From: Streptomyces malaysiensis subsp. samsunensis
Lineage (GTDB): Bacteria > Actinomycetota > Actinomycetes > Streptomycetales > Streptomycetaceae
Assembly (NCBI RefSeq): GCF_024519315.1
Contig: NZ_JANIIC010000028.1
Coordinates: 1-64,000 of the forward strand
DNA: 64,000 nucleotides
Direction of reading: 5' to 3'
Part shown: positions 15,017 to 23,669 of the stretch, piece after piece
How positions within the stretch are numbered: the first letter of the stretch is position 1
Layout of the letters: every line of letters starts with the position of its first letter
Program-made: the position numbers and the translations under genes
The notes under the pieces: generated by a model
The model's input: the letters and a program-made list of their open reading frames with translations, nothing else
Database searches by the model: none
Told to the model about the DNA's origin: nothing

Positions 15017-15515
15017 GGGCAGGGTTCCTCTCGAACAGCCGGCGAGGTGTCGGCAGGGATTCCGCGCAGGGGCGGCGAAGGGGCGGCGGGCGGTGGATCC
15101 GGGCAGGTGAGCGCGTCGGGCCGGGGATGCCGCAACCGGTGCCGCTACTACAACGCCCGGCCCGCTCCCAGGTCACTGCCGGGCGGCCGCACGGCCCACC
15201 GCGGCGGCCCGGCCCGGCCGGGCTCCGGGCCCGGCCCCGGGCCGATGGGGGACCACTTGGGGCATTGCGTTACGGGCCGCCCTCCGGCATGCTCCGGGGA
15301 ACGCTTCGGGCGGCTCCGCTCCCGTGGCTACCTCTGGGCAGGTGGTGAATGCCGCCGTACCCTTGGGGGTAAGGGCTTGGAAAGATGAATCCCGGACGGA
15401 TTTCGACCGCTCGAGGCCGTCCGCCGAGCTCCAGCGGAGCTCAAGTCCCCCGACGACCCCCAACCTGAGCCCCCGCCGATCCCTCCGCACGAGGACATCC
15501 TTCGCCGAGACACCG

Positions 15516-16037
15516 ATGGCCGGTCACGAAATCCCCGAACCCGCGGACCGCAAGCGGGTCGCCGATCATATGGCGCACCCCGAAGCGGCGGAAGAAACAC
15601 GTCATTCCTGCGATCCAGCGTTCCAGCACGGTGTTGTGGTGGGATTCGACGGTTCCACGTCGAGCGAACGCGCCCTCGCCTACGCCATCGGCATGGCCCG
15701 GCGCTCAGGCTCAGGACTGATCATCGTCCATGTGGCCAACCGGCTGCCGACGACGGTCTGGGCGGGCTGTGAGCCGCCGGTCTTCGTCGATGTCCCCGAT
15801 CACCGCACCGAGGTGCTGGGGCTCGAGTTGGCCTGCGCCGACCATCTCGCCGAGGTGCCCTGGATCCTCGTCGAACGCGGCGGGGACATCTGCCATGAGC
15901 TGGAGGAGGTCGGCCGGGAGTACGCGGCCGACGCCATCGTGGTGGGCTCCACGCACGGGCTGGTGGGGCGGATCTTCGGCTCGGTCGCGGGGCGGCTCGC
16001 ACGGCGGGCGCAGCGGCCCGTCATCGTCATCCCCTGA
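15516..16037 (+). CDS. universal stress protein (UspA family)
   Basis: 173 residues. The Usp fold starts at about residue 37 (GVVVGFDGSTSSERALAYAI) and ends with the nucleotide-binding signature GSTHGLVGRIFGSVAGRLAR and RPVIVIP, i.e. G-2X-G-9X-G-(S/T)-like spacing, so it probably binds ATP. ATG 15516 (MAGHEIPEPAD) gives a normal length; an in-frame start at 15324 would add an unlikely Ser/Pro/Arg-rich leader. The N-terminal 36 residues are polar. It probably functions in dormancy or stress responses; no partner gene is linked. The 600 bases after it have no gene. Confidence 0.85.
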   Translation: MAGHEIPEPADRKRVADHMAHPEAAEETRHSCDPAFQHGVVVGFDGSTSSERALAYAIGMARRSGSGLIIVHVANRLPTTVWAGCEPPVFVDVPDHRTEVLGLELACADHLAEVPWILVERGGDICHELEEVGREYAADAIVVGSTHGLVGRIFGSVAGRLARRAQRPVIVIP

Positions 16038-16640
16038 GCGTTCCCGAGTCTCCTGAGCGTCGCCCCGAGATCCCTTGAGCGTCCGTGAGTCGTCCCTGGG
16101 TGTCGGCAGGGCTGATCCCGACCGCCCCGGAGCCGTTCCGAGCGTCCCCGAACCGCCCCTGAGCGGCTCCGAGTCCTCCCCCGGTCTTGCCGGGTCGCCG
16201 GGGCTCAATCGTGTCCTTGCGGGCCGTCCTGGGTCCTTCTGAGCCCTTCTGAGCTCTCCCGTGGCCCCTCGGGCCTCCCGCGCCCCGCGCCCCGGCGCCT
16301 CCGACCCAAGCGCATTGTTGATTCCAAAACCTCTGCCGTCGGCGCGACTTCATGGGGCGCCTGGAACCGGACACCTTCAACTCCCGTTGACCGCAGACGA
16401 GATGGCGTCAAGTTCATCTTGACAACGGTCGAACCTACCCGTGCGTAGAGGTGGATTGTGCGTTTGTGAGGGGTACAAACCGTTCAATCGTGCTGTCGCG
16501 CGGGAAGTGACGGTTCCCGCGCGGCGGCCAGCCGTCGGCGTGATAGGACGACGCCGGCGAAGGGGAGGCGGCCCCCGCGTGCGTGGTGGCACACGCGGGG
16601 GACCGCCGAGTGGTCCGCCGAGGTCGCGGGCGGTGCGGCC
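16038..16640. other. gene-free interval between usp and glmS
   Basis: The first part (about 16038-16260) is a degenerate repeat of short GAGCGTCCCCGAG-like words with no ribosome site or codon bias supporting the open frames through it. From about 16300 to 16480 the DNA is less GC-rich and has promoter-like hexamers (TTGACA at 16419-16424), but no gene start follows. The glmS terminator ends the interval. Confidence 0.5.
16567..16607 (-). terminator. terminator of glmS
   Basis: Stem 16572-16581 / 16592-16601 is a perfect 10 bp with a 10-base loop, extended by five more pairs (16567-16571 with 16603-16607) after a one-base bulge. It starts 34 bases after the glmS stop. Confidence 0.85.
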
Positions 16641-18473
16641 CTATTCGACCGTCACCGACTTGGCGAGGTTGCGGGGCTTGTCGATGTCCCGGCCGAGCGC
16701 CAGCGCCGTGTGGTAGGCGAGCAGTTGGAGCGGGATGCCCATGAGGATCGGGTCGAGTTCGACCTCGTTGCGGGGTACCACGATCGTGTGGTCCGCCTTC
16801 TCCTGCTCCCGGTGGGCGACGGCCAGGATCCGGCCGCTGCGGGCCTTGATCTCCTCCAGCGTCGCGCGGTTCTTCTCCAGCAGGTCGTCGTCGGGCAGGA
16901 CCGCCACGGTCGGCACCTCGGGCTCGATCAGCGCGAGCGGCCCGTGCTTGAGCTCGGAGGCCGGGTACGCCTCGGCGTGTACGTAGGAGACCTCCTTCAG
17001 CTTCAGGGACGCCTCGCGCGCCACCGGATAGCCGCGGACCCGTCCGACGAACATCATGCTCTTTGCGTTCGCATATTCCCCGGCGAGCTTTTTGATCTCC
17101 TCCTCGCCGCGCAGCACCTCGGCGATCTGCTCGGGCAGCTTGCGCAGCCCGGCGATGATCCGCTTGCCGTCGGCCACCGAGAGATCGCGGATCCGGCCCA
17201 GGTGCAGGGCGAGCAGCGCGAAGGCGACGGCGGTGTTGGTGAAGCACTTGGTGGAGACGACGCACACCTCAGGACCCGCGTGGACGTACACTCCGCCGTC
17301 CGTCTCCCGGGCGATCGCGCTGCCCACCACGTTGACGACGCCCAGCACCCGCGCGCCCTTGCGCTTGAGCTCCTGGACGGCCGCCAGGGTGTCGTAGGTC
17401 TCGCCGGACTGGCTGACCGCGATGTAGAGGGTGTCCGGGTCCACGACCGGGTTGCGGTACCGGAACTCGCTCGCGGGCTCCGCGTCCGCCGGGATCCGGG
17501 CCAGCTCCTCGATCAGCTGGGCCCCGATCAGGCCCGTGTGGTACGCCGAACCACAGCCGAGGATCTTGACCCGGCGCACCCCGCGCGCCTCGCGGGCGTC
17601 CAGGTTGAGCCCGCCCAGATGGACGGTGGAGAAGCGGTCGTCGATCCGGCCGCGCAGCACCCGGTCCACGGCGTCGACCTGCTCGTGGATCTCCTTGTGC
17701 ATATAGGTGTCGTGGCCGCCCATGTCGTACGACTCGGCCTCCCACTCCACGGTGGTGGGGGAGGTGGAGGTGCGGCTGCCCTCGGTGGTGTAGGTGCGGT
17801 AGTCGTCGGCCTTGAGGGTGGCCATCTCGCCGTCGTCCAGGGTGACCACCTGGCGGGTGTGGCTGACCAGCGCGGCGACGTCCGACGCGACGAACATCTC
17901 CTTCTCGCCGATGCCCAGCACCACCGGTGAGCCGTTGCGGGCGACGACGATGCGGTCCGGGAAGTCGGCGTGCAGTACGGCGATCCCGTAGGTGCCCTCG
18001 ACCAGCGCGAGTGCGTGGCGGACCTTCTCCTCCAGGGTGGGCGCCTGGGAGCGGCCGATGAGATGGGCGAGCGCCTCGGAGTCGGTCTCGGAGACCAGCT
18101 CCACACCGTCGGCGGCCAGCTTGGCGCGCAGATCGGCGGCGTTGTCGATGATGCCGTTGTGGACGACGGCGACCTTGCCGTCCGCGTCCAGATGCGGATG
18201 CGCGTTGGTGTCATTGGGCGCGCCGTGGGTGGCCCAGCGGGTGTGGGCGATCCCGGTGGTGCCGGCGAACCGCTTGGGAAGCCTGGCCTCCAGCTCGCGG
18301 ACCCGGCCCTTGGCCTTGGCGGTCTTCAGCCCGGCGCTCTGGGTGCCCTTGGCGGGCTTGCCCTGGATGGCGATGCCCGCGGAGTCATAGCCGCGGTACT
18401 CCAGGCGCTGGAGCCCCTCCAGCAGCAGCGGTGCCACATCGCGTTTCCCGATGTATCCGACGATTCCGCACAT
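16641..18473 (-). CDS. glmS: glutamine-fructose-6-phosphate aminotransferase (isomerizing)
   Basis: 610 residues, normal length. The N-terminal glutaminase starts with the catalytic Cys2 (MCGIVGYIG) and has YRGYDSAGIA and GIAHTRWATHG. Two SIS sugar-isomerase domains follow (about 285-425 and 460-600; GCGSAYHTG, SQSGETYDTL), ending in PRNLAKSVTVE. It makes glucosamine-6-phosphate for peptidoglycan precursor synthesis. Streptomyces have two such genes; the position beside a DUF4429 protein, hexA and adpA matches the copy I recall as glmS2 in S. coelicolor. No ribozyme-like element is visible in front of it. Confidence 0.95.
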   Translation of the reverse strand: MCGIVGYIGKRDVAPLLLEGLQRLEYRGYDSAGIAIQGKPAKGTQSAGLKTAKAKGRVRELEARLPKRFAGTTGIAHTRWATHGAPNDTNAHPHLDADGKVAVVHNGIIDNAADLRAKLAADGVELVSETDSEALAHLIGRSQAPTLEEKVRHALALVEGTYGIAVLHADFPDRIVVARNGSPVVLGIGEKEMFVASDVAALVSHTRQVVTLDDGEMATLKADDYRTYTTEGSRTSTSPTTVEWEAESYDMGGHDTYMHKEIHEQVDAVDRVLRGRIDDRFSTVHLGGLNLDAREARGVRRVKILGCGSAYHTGLIGAQLIEELARIPADAEPASEFRYRNPVVDPDTLYIAVSQSGETYDTLAAVQELKRKGARVLGVVNVVGSAIARETDGGVYVHAGPEVCVVSTKCFTNTAVAFALLALHLGRIRDLSVADGKRIIAGLRKLPEQIAEVLRGEEEIKKLAGEYANAKSMMFVGRVRGYPVAREASLKLKEVSYVHAEAYPASELKHGPLALIEPEVPTVAVLPDDDLLEKNRATLEEIKARSGRILAVAHREQEKADHTIVVPRNEVELDPILMGIPLQLLAYHTALALGRDIDKPRNLAKSVTVE

Positions 18474-18563
18474 GGTGTTCAGGCCCTCCCATTGGATCGC
18501 TCGTGCGTGCTCGTGCTCGTGTCCGGCGGCGGCCCTCTGGGCGGGCGCCGCGGACCGGCGCCG

Positions 18564-18839
18564 TCAGCCGTAGACGATGCGGCGCAGCTGGCGCAGCGAG
18601 AGTTCGGGCGGGGCCACCGCGCGGTACGGCAGCTCGGCCGTGATCCGCTCGAAGATGTCCGCGTTGGTCAGCCCGCCGGACTGAAGCTCGCGGTGGCGGC
18701 GCCGGACGAACTCCTCCGTCGTCTCGTCGAAGTACGCCAGCACGTCCAGCACCACCCGGGCCGCCTCGCCGCGGCTGAGCGGCGTACTGCGGACCAGGTG
18801 GTCGATAAGGTCATCGTGGGACATACGGCGGTCGAGCAT
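18564..18839 (-). CDS. conserved hypothetical protein, 91 aa
   Basis: A short, highly charged helical protein (MSHDDLIDHLVRST, GEAARVVLDVLAYFDETTEE, then LRQLRRIVYG). There is no membrane segment. ATG 18839 or the in-frame ATG 18824 could start it; neither has a strong ribosome site. It lies 90 bases upstream of glmS on the same strand and downstream of the DUF4429 gene, and small proteins like this keep that position in other Streptomyces as far as I recall. Function unknown. Confidence 0.72.
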   Translation of the reverse strand: MLDRRMSHDDLIDHLVRSTPLSRGEAARVVLDVLAYFDETTEEFVRRRHRELQSGGLTNADIFERITAELPYRAVAPPELSLRQLRRIVYG

Positions 18840-18928
18840 CCGTTGATACTGCGGTGCGGCGAGGTGTTTTGCAACATTCCTGCCCGATATCGGGCAGGAG
18901 CTGGGCTTGGTGGCGGAGAATCCGCGGC

Positions 18929-19837
18929 TCAGGCGCCGGAGAAGCGGCGGAGCACCGCCTGTTTGGCGGTGCTGAACTCCTCCTCGGTGAGGATCCCGCT
19001 CCGGTGGAGATCGCCGAGCTCCCGCAGTCGCCGCAGCAGGGCGTCATGATCCACATCACTCTCATCGCCCCCGGCAGGCGGGGTGTCCGCGGGCGGCTCG
19101 GGGGCGGTGGCCTGGGCGGGGAGCGCCTTCGCCGGGGCGCCCGGATGCGGCATCCGCGCCACCACGGCCGCCGCGATCAGCGCCATCAGCGGGTCCTTCT
19201 TGAAGCCGTACAGCACCACGGCGTGCGGGTCGTACTTGGGCGCGGCCGTCGCCGTGGCCTTCGCCACGATGAAGCGGAGGTAGCCGTTCTCCAGTCCGGC
19301 GGCCGGGACCCACTCCACCATCTCCACATCCGGCAGCAGGATGCTGCGGGGGCCGCCCGACTTCTTCGACTCCTCGGTCTTCCAGTTCCAGTCCAGCCGG
19401 ACCCGCTCACCGTCGAAGGACGCCGTGGCGTCGCCCGCCGAAGCCGAGATCGGCACCGAGGGGCCGGGCAGCACATAGCGGTCACAGGGGCCGGGCGGCA
19501 CCTGCTCCAGGGTCAGGGCCCGGCGCACCTCGTCGACCAGATACTCGGCGAGGTCCCTGCGCTCCGGTTCCACCGAGAGCTGATACGGATCGGCGGCGTC
19601 CGGCAGCTTGCCGCCGGTGGCCTGGAGCAGCGGGTCCGCCCCCTCGCGAAGGCGCAGCCTCAGCCGGCCCGACTTCCGCCCCGGCTCATAGGCCACACCG
19701 GCCAAGGCCGTCAGGGGGACGGTCAGTTCGCCGAGCGTCTGCCGTACGGCATGCACGCCGCGGTCGCGCCCCGGGACGATCCGGAGCGCTTCCCCGTCAA
19801 AGCTCCAGGCGCCGTCGCGCTGGGTGATTTCCGCCAT
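18929..19837 (-). CDS. DUF4429 domain protein with C-terminal SHOCT domain
   Basis: 302 residues. Two DUF4429 units (about 8-95 and 130-230), the first with SFDGEALRIVPGR and GVAYEPGRKSGRLRLRL, the second with SFDGERVRLDWNWKTEESKK, are followed by an Ala/Pro linker and a SHOCT motif at the end (LLRRLRELGDLHRSGILTEE, EFSTAKQAVLRR). DUF4429 has a PH-like beta pattern, and SHOCT is a short oligomerisation helix pair often fused to membrane or PH-like domains, so a scaffold or lipid-facing role is possible. Start ATG 19837. It is divergent from hexA; the gap holds a DasR-like site. Confidence 0.85.
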   Translation of the reverse strand: MAEITQRDGAWSFDGEALRIVPGRDRGVHAVRQTLGELTVPLTALAGVAYEPGRKSGRLRLRLREGADPLLQATGGKLPDAADPYQLSVEPERRDLAEYLVDEVRRALTLEQVPPGPCDRYVLPGPSVPISASAGDATASFDGERVRLDWNWKTEESKKSGGPRSILLPDVEMVEWVPAAGLENGYLRFIVAKATATAAPKYDPHAVVLYGFKKDPLMALIAAAVVARMPHPGAPAKALPAQATAPEPPADTPPAGGDESDVDHDALLRRLRELGDLHRSGILTEEEFSTAKQAVLRRFSGA

Positions 19838-19868
19838 GCGGTGAATTCTGACAGCCCCACGGCGACAC

Positions 19869-19884
19869 ATTGGTCTACACCTTG
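19869..19884. promoter_or_regulatory. dre-like site (DasR operator) before hexA
   Basis: The 16-mer at 19869-19884 (core TGGTCTACACC) closely resembles the DasR-responsive element consensus (core TGGTCTAGACCA). It lies 57 bases before the hexA GTG and 32 bases before the divergent DUF4429 start. DasR represses GlcNAc/chitin genes in Streptomyces, and hexA-type genes are known members of its regulon. Confidence 0.75.
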
Positions 19885-19940
19885 ACCGCAACTGACCCTC
19901 GCGGTACCCAAGATGCCACGTTTCGTTGAAGGGACCCCCT

Positions 19941-21590
19941 GTGCGACGACGCCGTGCTCGACTTCTGTGTTCCCTGCTGCTGACCGTGGCCGCCGGGGCG
20001 GGGACCGCGGCCTCCTCCGCCTCCGCTTCTCCGGCTTCTCCGGCTTCTCCGGCTCCTCCCGCGTCGGCCGCGGCTGACGCGGCCGCCCCGATCCCGCTGG
20101 ACCGGGTGGTGCCCGCGCCCGCGTCCGTACGGCCCGTGGAGGGCTCGTACGCGATCAGCCCGGACACCCGCATCCGGGTGTCCGGCTCCGACCGCTCGGC
20201 ACGACCGGCGCGTCGGGTGGGCGACTATCTGGCGGGCCTGCTGCGCCCCTCAACCGCCTATCGACTGCCCGTCACCACCCGGTCGGGCGACGACGGCATC
20301 CGGCTGCGGCTGACGCCCGATGCCGCCGGGGCGCGAAAGCTGGGCGAGGAGGGCTATCGGCTGAAGGTGACCGGGCGCGCGATCACCCTCAGCGCGCGGA
20401 GCTCCGCGGGGCTGTTCCACGGCGTCCAGACGCTGCGGCAGCTGCTGCCCACCTCCGTCGAGCGCACCACCCGGCAGGCGGGCCCCTGGCGGGTCTCCCG
20501 TGGCACCATCACCGATGTGCCGCGCTACGCCTGGCGGGGCGCGATGCTCGATGTCTCCCGGCACTTCTTCGGCGTGGACAAGGTCAAGCGCTATATCGAC
20601 CAGCTGGCCCTCTACAAGATCAACACGCTGCATCTGCACCTCTCGGACGACCAGGGGTGGCGGATCGCGATCGACTCCTGGCCGCGGCTGACCACGTACG
20701 GCGGCTCCACCCAGGTCGGGGGCGGGCCCGGCGGGTACTACACCAAGGACGACTACCGCGAGATCGTGAGCTACGCGGCGAGCCGTGAACTGACCGTCGT
20801 CCCCGAGATCGACATGCCGGGCCACACCAACGCGGCCCTCGCCTCCTACGCGGAGCTCAACTGCGACGGCGTCGCCCCGCCGCTCTACACCGGCACCGAG
20901 GTCGGCTTCAGCTCGCTGTGCGTGCCGAAGGAGGTGACCTACGACTTCGTGGACGATGTCATCCGCGAGCTCGCCGCGCTCACCCCCGGCCCCTACCTCC
21001 ACATCGGCGGGGACGAGGCCCACTCCACCAGCCATGAGGACTATGTGGCCTTCATGGACCGGGTGCAGCCGGTCGTCGCCAAGTACGGCAAGACGGTGGT
21101 CGGCTGGCACCAGCTGACCGGCGCGCATCCCGCGAAGGGCGCGATCGCCCAGTACTGGGGGACGGACGGAAGCGAGAAGGAGGTCGCGGAGGCGGCCAAG
21201 GCGGGCACCCGGCTGGTCCTCTCACCGGCCAACCGCGCCTATCTGGACATGAAGTACGACGCCAACACGCCGCTGGGGCAGAGCTGGGCCGGGTACGTCG
21301 AGGCGAAGCAGTCCTACGACTGGGACCCGGGCACGTACATCAAGGACGCCCCGGCGTCCTCGGTGCTCGGGGTCGAGGCGCCGCTGTGGACGGAGACCCT
21401 GGAGACCAGCTCGCATATCGAGTACATGGCCTTCCCGCGCCTCCCCGGCATCGCTGAGCTCGGCTGGGCACCCGCGAGCGCGCACAACTGGGACGAGTAC
21501 AAGGTGCGGGTGGCGGCGCAGGGTCCCCGCTGGGACGCGCTGGGGATCGAGTACTACCACTCCCCGCAGATCCCCTGGCCCAACGACTGA
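19941..21590 (+). CDS. hexA: secreted beta-N-acetylhexosaminidase (GH20)
   Basis: 549 residues from GTG 19941 (AAGGGACC 5-12 bases before). An Arg-rich signal peptide (about 1-35) and Ser/Ala/Pro linker are followed by the GH20b alpha+beta domain and the GH20 barrel. Catalytic pair Asp358-Glu359 in HIGGDEAHSTS; also LHLHLSDDQGWRIAID and PEIDMPGHTNAALASY. It releases terminal GlcNAc from chitobiose, chitin oligomers or muropeptides outside the cell, feeding the GlcNAc/DasR circuit. The match to a dre site upstream and the neighbouring glmS fit this role. No carbohydrate-binding domain is present. Confidence 0.93.
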   Translation: MRRRRARLLCSLLLTVAAGAGTAASSASASPASPASPAPPASAAADAAAPIPLDRVVPAPASVRPVEGSYAISPDTRIRVSGSDRSARPARRVGDYLAGLLRPSTAYRLPVTTRSGDDGIRLRLTPDAAGARKLGEEGYRLKVTGRAITLSARSSAGLFHGVQTLRQLLPTSVERTTRQAGPWRVSRGTITDVPRYAWRGAMLDVSRHFFGVDKVKRYIDQLALYKINTLHLHLSDDQGWRIAIDSWPRLTTYGGSTQVGGGPGGYYTKDDYREIVSYAASRELTVVPEIDMPGHTNAALASYAELNCDGVAPPLYTGTEVGFSSLCVPKEVTYDFVDDVIRELAALTPGPYLHIGGDEAHSTSHEDYVAFMDRVQPVVAKYGKTVVGWHQLTGAHPAKGAIAQYWGTDGSEKEVAEAAKAGTRLVLSPANRAYLDMKYDANTPLGQSWAGYVEAKQSYDWDPGTYIKDAPASSVLGVEAPLWTETLETSSHIEYMAFPRLPGIAELGWAPASAHNWDEYKVRVAAQGPRWDALGIEYYHSPQIPWPND

Positions 21591-22390
21591 GCCTCTCCGG
21601 GGGCGTCGGGCCTTGGGCCCCGGGGCCCCGGCCCCCGGGCCCCCGGGCTTCGGGCCCCCGGCCCCGGGCCGCCCTCGGGCCTTGGGCCCCGGTCTCCGGG
21701 CTCCGGGCCTCGGGCCCCCGGTCTCCGGGCTCCGGGCCTCGGGCCCCCGGTCTCCGGGCTCCGGGCCTCGGGCCCCCGGTCTCCGGGCTCCGGGCCTTGG
21801 CCCCCGGGCTTCGGCCCCTGGCCCCGGGTCTTGGGCCGCCGGGCTCCGGCCCTCGGGCTCCGGGCCTCGGGCCTCGGGCCCTGGGCCCACGGCCGGGGCG
21901 CTCGCCGAGCACCCCACCGGCTCCCTCGCGGCGGCCCCGCCGCCGTCCCCCTCCGGGCCTCGCGCCTTGGGCTCCGGGCCTCGGGGCCGCCCTCGGGCCT
22001 TGGGCCCCGGCCCCGGGCTTCGGGCCTGGCGGATTGGGCCTCGGGCCTCCGGCCTCGGCCTCCGGCCCCCGTGCCTCGGGCTCCGGGCCTCGGAGCCGCC
22101 CACGGGCCTCGGGTCCCCGCCCCCGGGCTCCCGGCTCCCGGGCCTCGGGCCCTCGGGCTCCGGGTTCCGGCCCCGGGCGCCCGCCCTGGCGGGCGGGGGC
22201 TGGGTTGGAGCCGGTGCTGGGTGGGTTGGAGGCGGTGCCGCCCGGCTCGTGCCCGGGGCCTGTCGTCACGGCGTCGGGCACGAGCCGGGCCCCGAGGCCC
22301 CGGCCACGGGCGGTGGGCGGACCGGTGGGGTCCGCCGCCCGGCCGGGGGCCGGGTCCCGCACCTTCCCGGTGGGGCACCGCCGTTGAGGC
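21591..22390. repeat. extreme GC-only low-complexity tract
   Basis: About 800 bases after hexA made almost entirely of words such as CTCCGGGCCTCGGGCCCCCGG. Within it a 29-bp unit (starting GGTCTCCGGGCTCC) repeats exactly at 21691, 21720 and 21749, with a partial fourth at 21778. The tract is full of self-complementary GGGCCC/CCCGGG words, and open frames run through all frames without ribosome sites. I see no gene in it. Confidence 0.85.
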
Positions 22391-22404
22391 GGTGCCCCAC
22401 CGGG
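22366..22404. terminator. 17-bp perfect terminator stem of the acyl-CoA catabolic operon
   Basis: Arms 22366-22382 and 22388-22404 are perfectly complementary with a 5-base loop (GTTGA). In the leftward direction it lies about 95 bases beyond the acdH-like stop, after six repeats of its own arm. Confidence 0.85.
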
Positions 22405-22480
22405 CGGTGCCCCACCGGGCGGTGCCCCACCGGGCGGTGCCCCACCGGGCGGTGCCCCACCGGGCGGTGCCCCACCGGGC
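22391..22480. repeat. six perfect 15-bp tandem repeats derived from the terminator arm
   Basis: GGTGCCCCACCGGGC is repeated exactly six times from 22391 to 22480. The first copy is the 3' arm of the 17-bp hairpin at 22366-22404, so every unit can pair with the same 5' arm. The array lies between the acdH-like stop (22500) and the hairpin. Confidence 0.92.
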
Positions 22481-22499
22481 GGCGCTCAACGCCGCTTGT

Positions 22500-23666
22500 T
22501 CAGCTCGCGAACCCCAGCTCCCGCGCAATCAGCATGCGCTGGACCTCGCTGGTGCCCTCGCCGATCTCCAGGATCTTGGAGTCCCGCCACATCCGGGCCA
22601 CCGGATACTCGTTCATGAAGCCATAGCCACCGTGGATCTGGGTGGCCTCGCGGGCGTTGTCCACCGCGACCTCGGAGGAGTAGAGCTTCGCGATCGACGC
22701 CTCCTTCTTGAACGGCTCGCCCAGCACCAGCCGGGAGGCCGCGTCCCGCCAGGCCACCCGGGCCATATGAGCGCGCATCTCCATATCGGCCAGCTTGAAC
22801 TGGATGGCCTGGTTGGAGCCGATGAGGCGGCCGAACGCCTCGCGGGTCCTGGCGTACGCCACCGACTCGTCCACACAGCCCTGGGCGAGCCCGGTGGCCA
22901 GGGCGGAGATCGCGATCCGGCCCTCGTCCAGTATCCGCAGGAACTGGGCGTAGCCCCGGCCCTCCGCGCCCAGCAGATTCGCGGCCGGGACCCGGCAGTC
23001 GGAGAAGGACAGCTCGCGGGTGTCCGAGGCGTTCCACCCCACCTTGGAGTAGGGGGCGGCCACGCTGAAGCCAGGGGTGCCGGAGGGCACGATGATCGAG
23101 GAGATCTCGGGGCGGCCGTCCTCCTTGCGGCCGGTGACGGCGGTGACGGTGACCAGCGCGGTGATGTCCGTACCGGAGTTGGTGATGAAGCACTTGGTGC
23201 CGTTGATCACCCACTCGCCCGTGGACTCGTCCAGCCGGGCCGTGGTGCGGGTGGCGCCCGCGTCCGAGCCGCCGCCGGGCTCGGTGAGGCCGAACGCGCC
23301 CAGGGTCTCCCCGGAGCAGAGCCCCGGCAGCCAGGTGCGCTTCTGCTCCTCCGTGCCATAGAGAAAGATCGGCATCGCGCCGAGCGAGACCCCCGCCTCC
23401 AGGGTGATCGCCACCGAGGAGTCCACCCGGGCCAGCTCCTCCAGGGCGAGGCACAGCGCGAAGTAGTCCCCGCCCATACCGCCGTACTCCTCCGGGAAGG
23501 GCAGGCCGAACAGCCCCATCCGGCCCATCTCGCGGATGATCTCGTACGGGAACTCATGGTGCTCCCAGTACTCCCCGATCTTGGGTGCGACCACATCGTG
23601 CGCGAACGCCTCGACGGTGCGGCGCAGTTCCTCGTGCTCGGCGGAGAGTCGGTGGTCGATCGACAT
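22500..23666 (-). CDS. acdH: acyl-CoA dehydrogenase (branched/short-chain, AcdH-like)
   Basis: 388 residues with all acyl-CoA dehydrogenase signatures: AFGLTEPGGGSDAGATRTTA (FAD/substrate loop), TKCFITNSG, and the C-terminal HGGYGFMNEYPVARMWRD. The catalytic base is Glu370 (IGEGTSEVQR), the MCAD/SCAD position rather than the isovaleryl-CoA dehydrogenase position. It likely oxidises isobutyryl-, 2-methylbutyryl- or isovaleryl-CoA in Leu/Ile/Val breakdown, which supplies polyketide starter and extender units; the gene order matches S. coelicolor acdH. It is the last gene of the operon with HMG-CoA lyase (3-base gap) and carboxylase genes, ending at an unusual terminator array. Confidence 0.88.
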   Translation of the reverse strand: MSIDHRLSAEHEELRRTVEAFAHDVVAPKIGEYWEHHEFPYEIIREMGRMGLFGLPFPEEYGGMGGDYFALCLALEELARVDSSVAITLEAGVSLGAMPIFLYGTEEQKRTWLPGLCSGETLGAFGLTEPGGGSDAGATRTTARLDESTGEWVINGTKCFITNSGTDITALVTVTAVTGRKEDGRPEISSIIVPSGTPGFSVAAPYSKVGWNASDTRELSFSDCRVPAANLLGAEGRGYAQFLRILDEGRIAISALATGLAQGCVDESVAYARTREAFGRLIGSNQAIQFKLADMEMRAHMARVAWRDAASRLVLGEPFKKEASIAKLYSSEVAVDNAREATQIHGGYGFMNEYPVARMWRDSKILEIGEGTSEVQRMLIARELGFAS

Positions 23667-23669
23667 GGC

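Noticed and set aside
16400..16460. TTGACA promoter-like hexamer in the usp-glmS gap
   Set aside because: No convincing -10 partner and no gene starts downstream on that strand.
21591..22480. CRISPR-like repeat array
   Set aside because: Tandem repeats without unique spacers and no cas genes.
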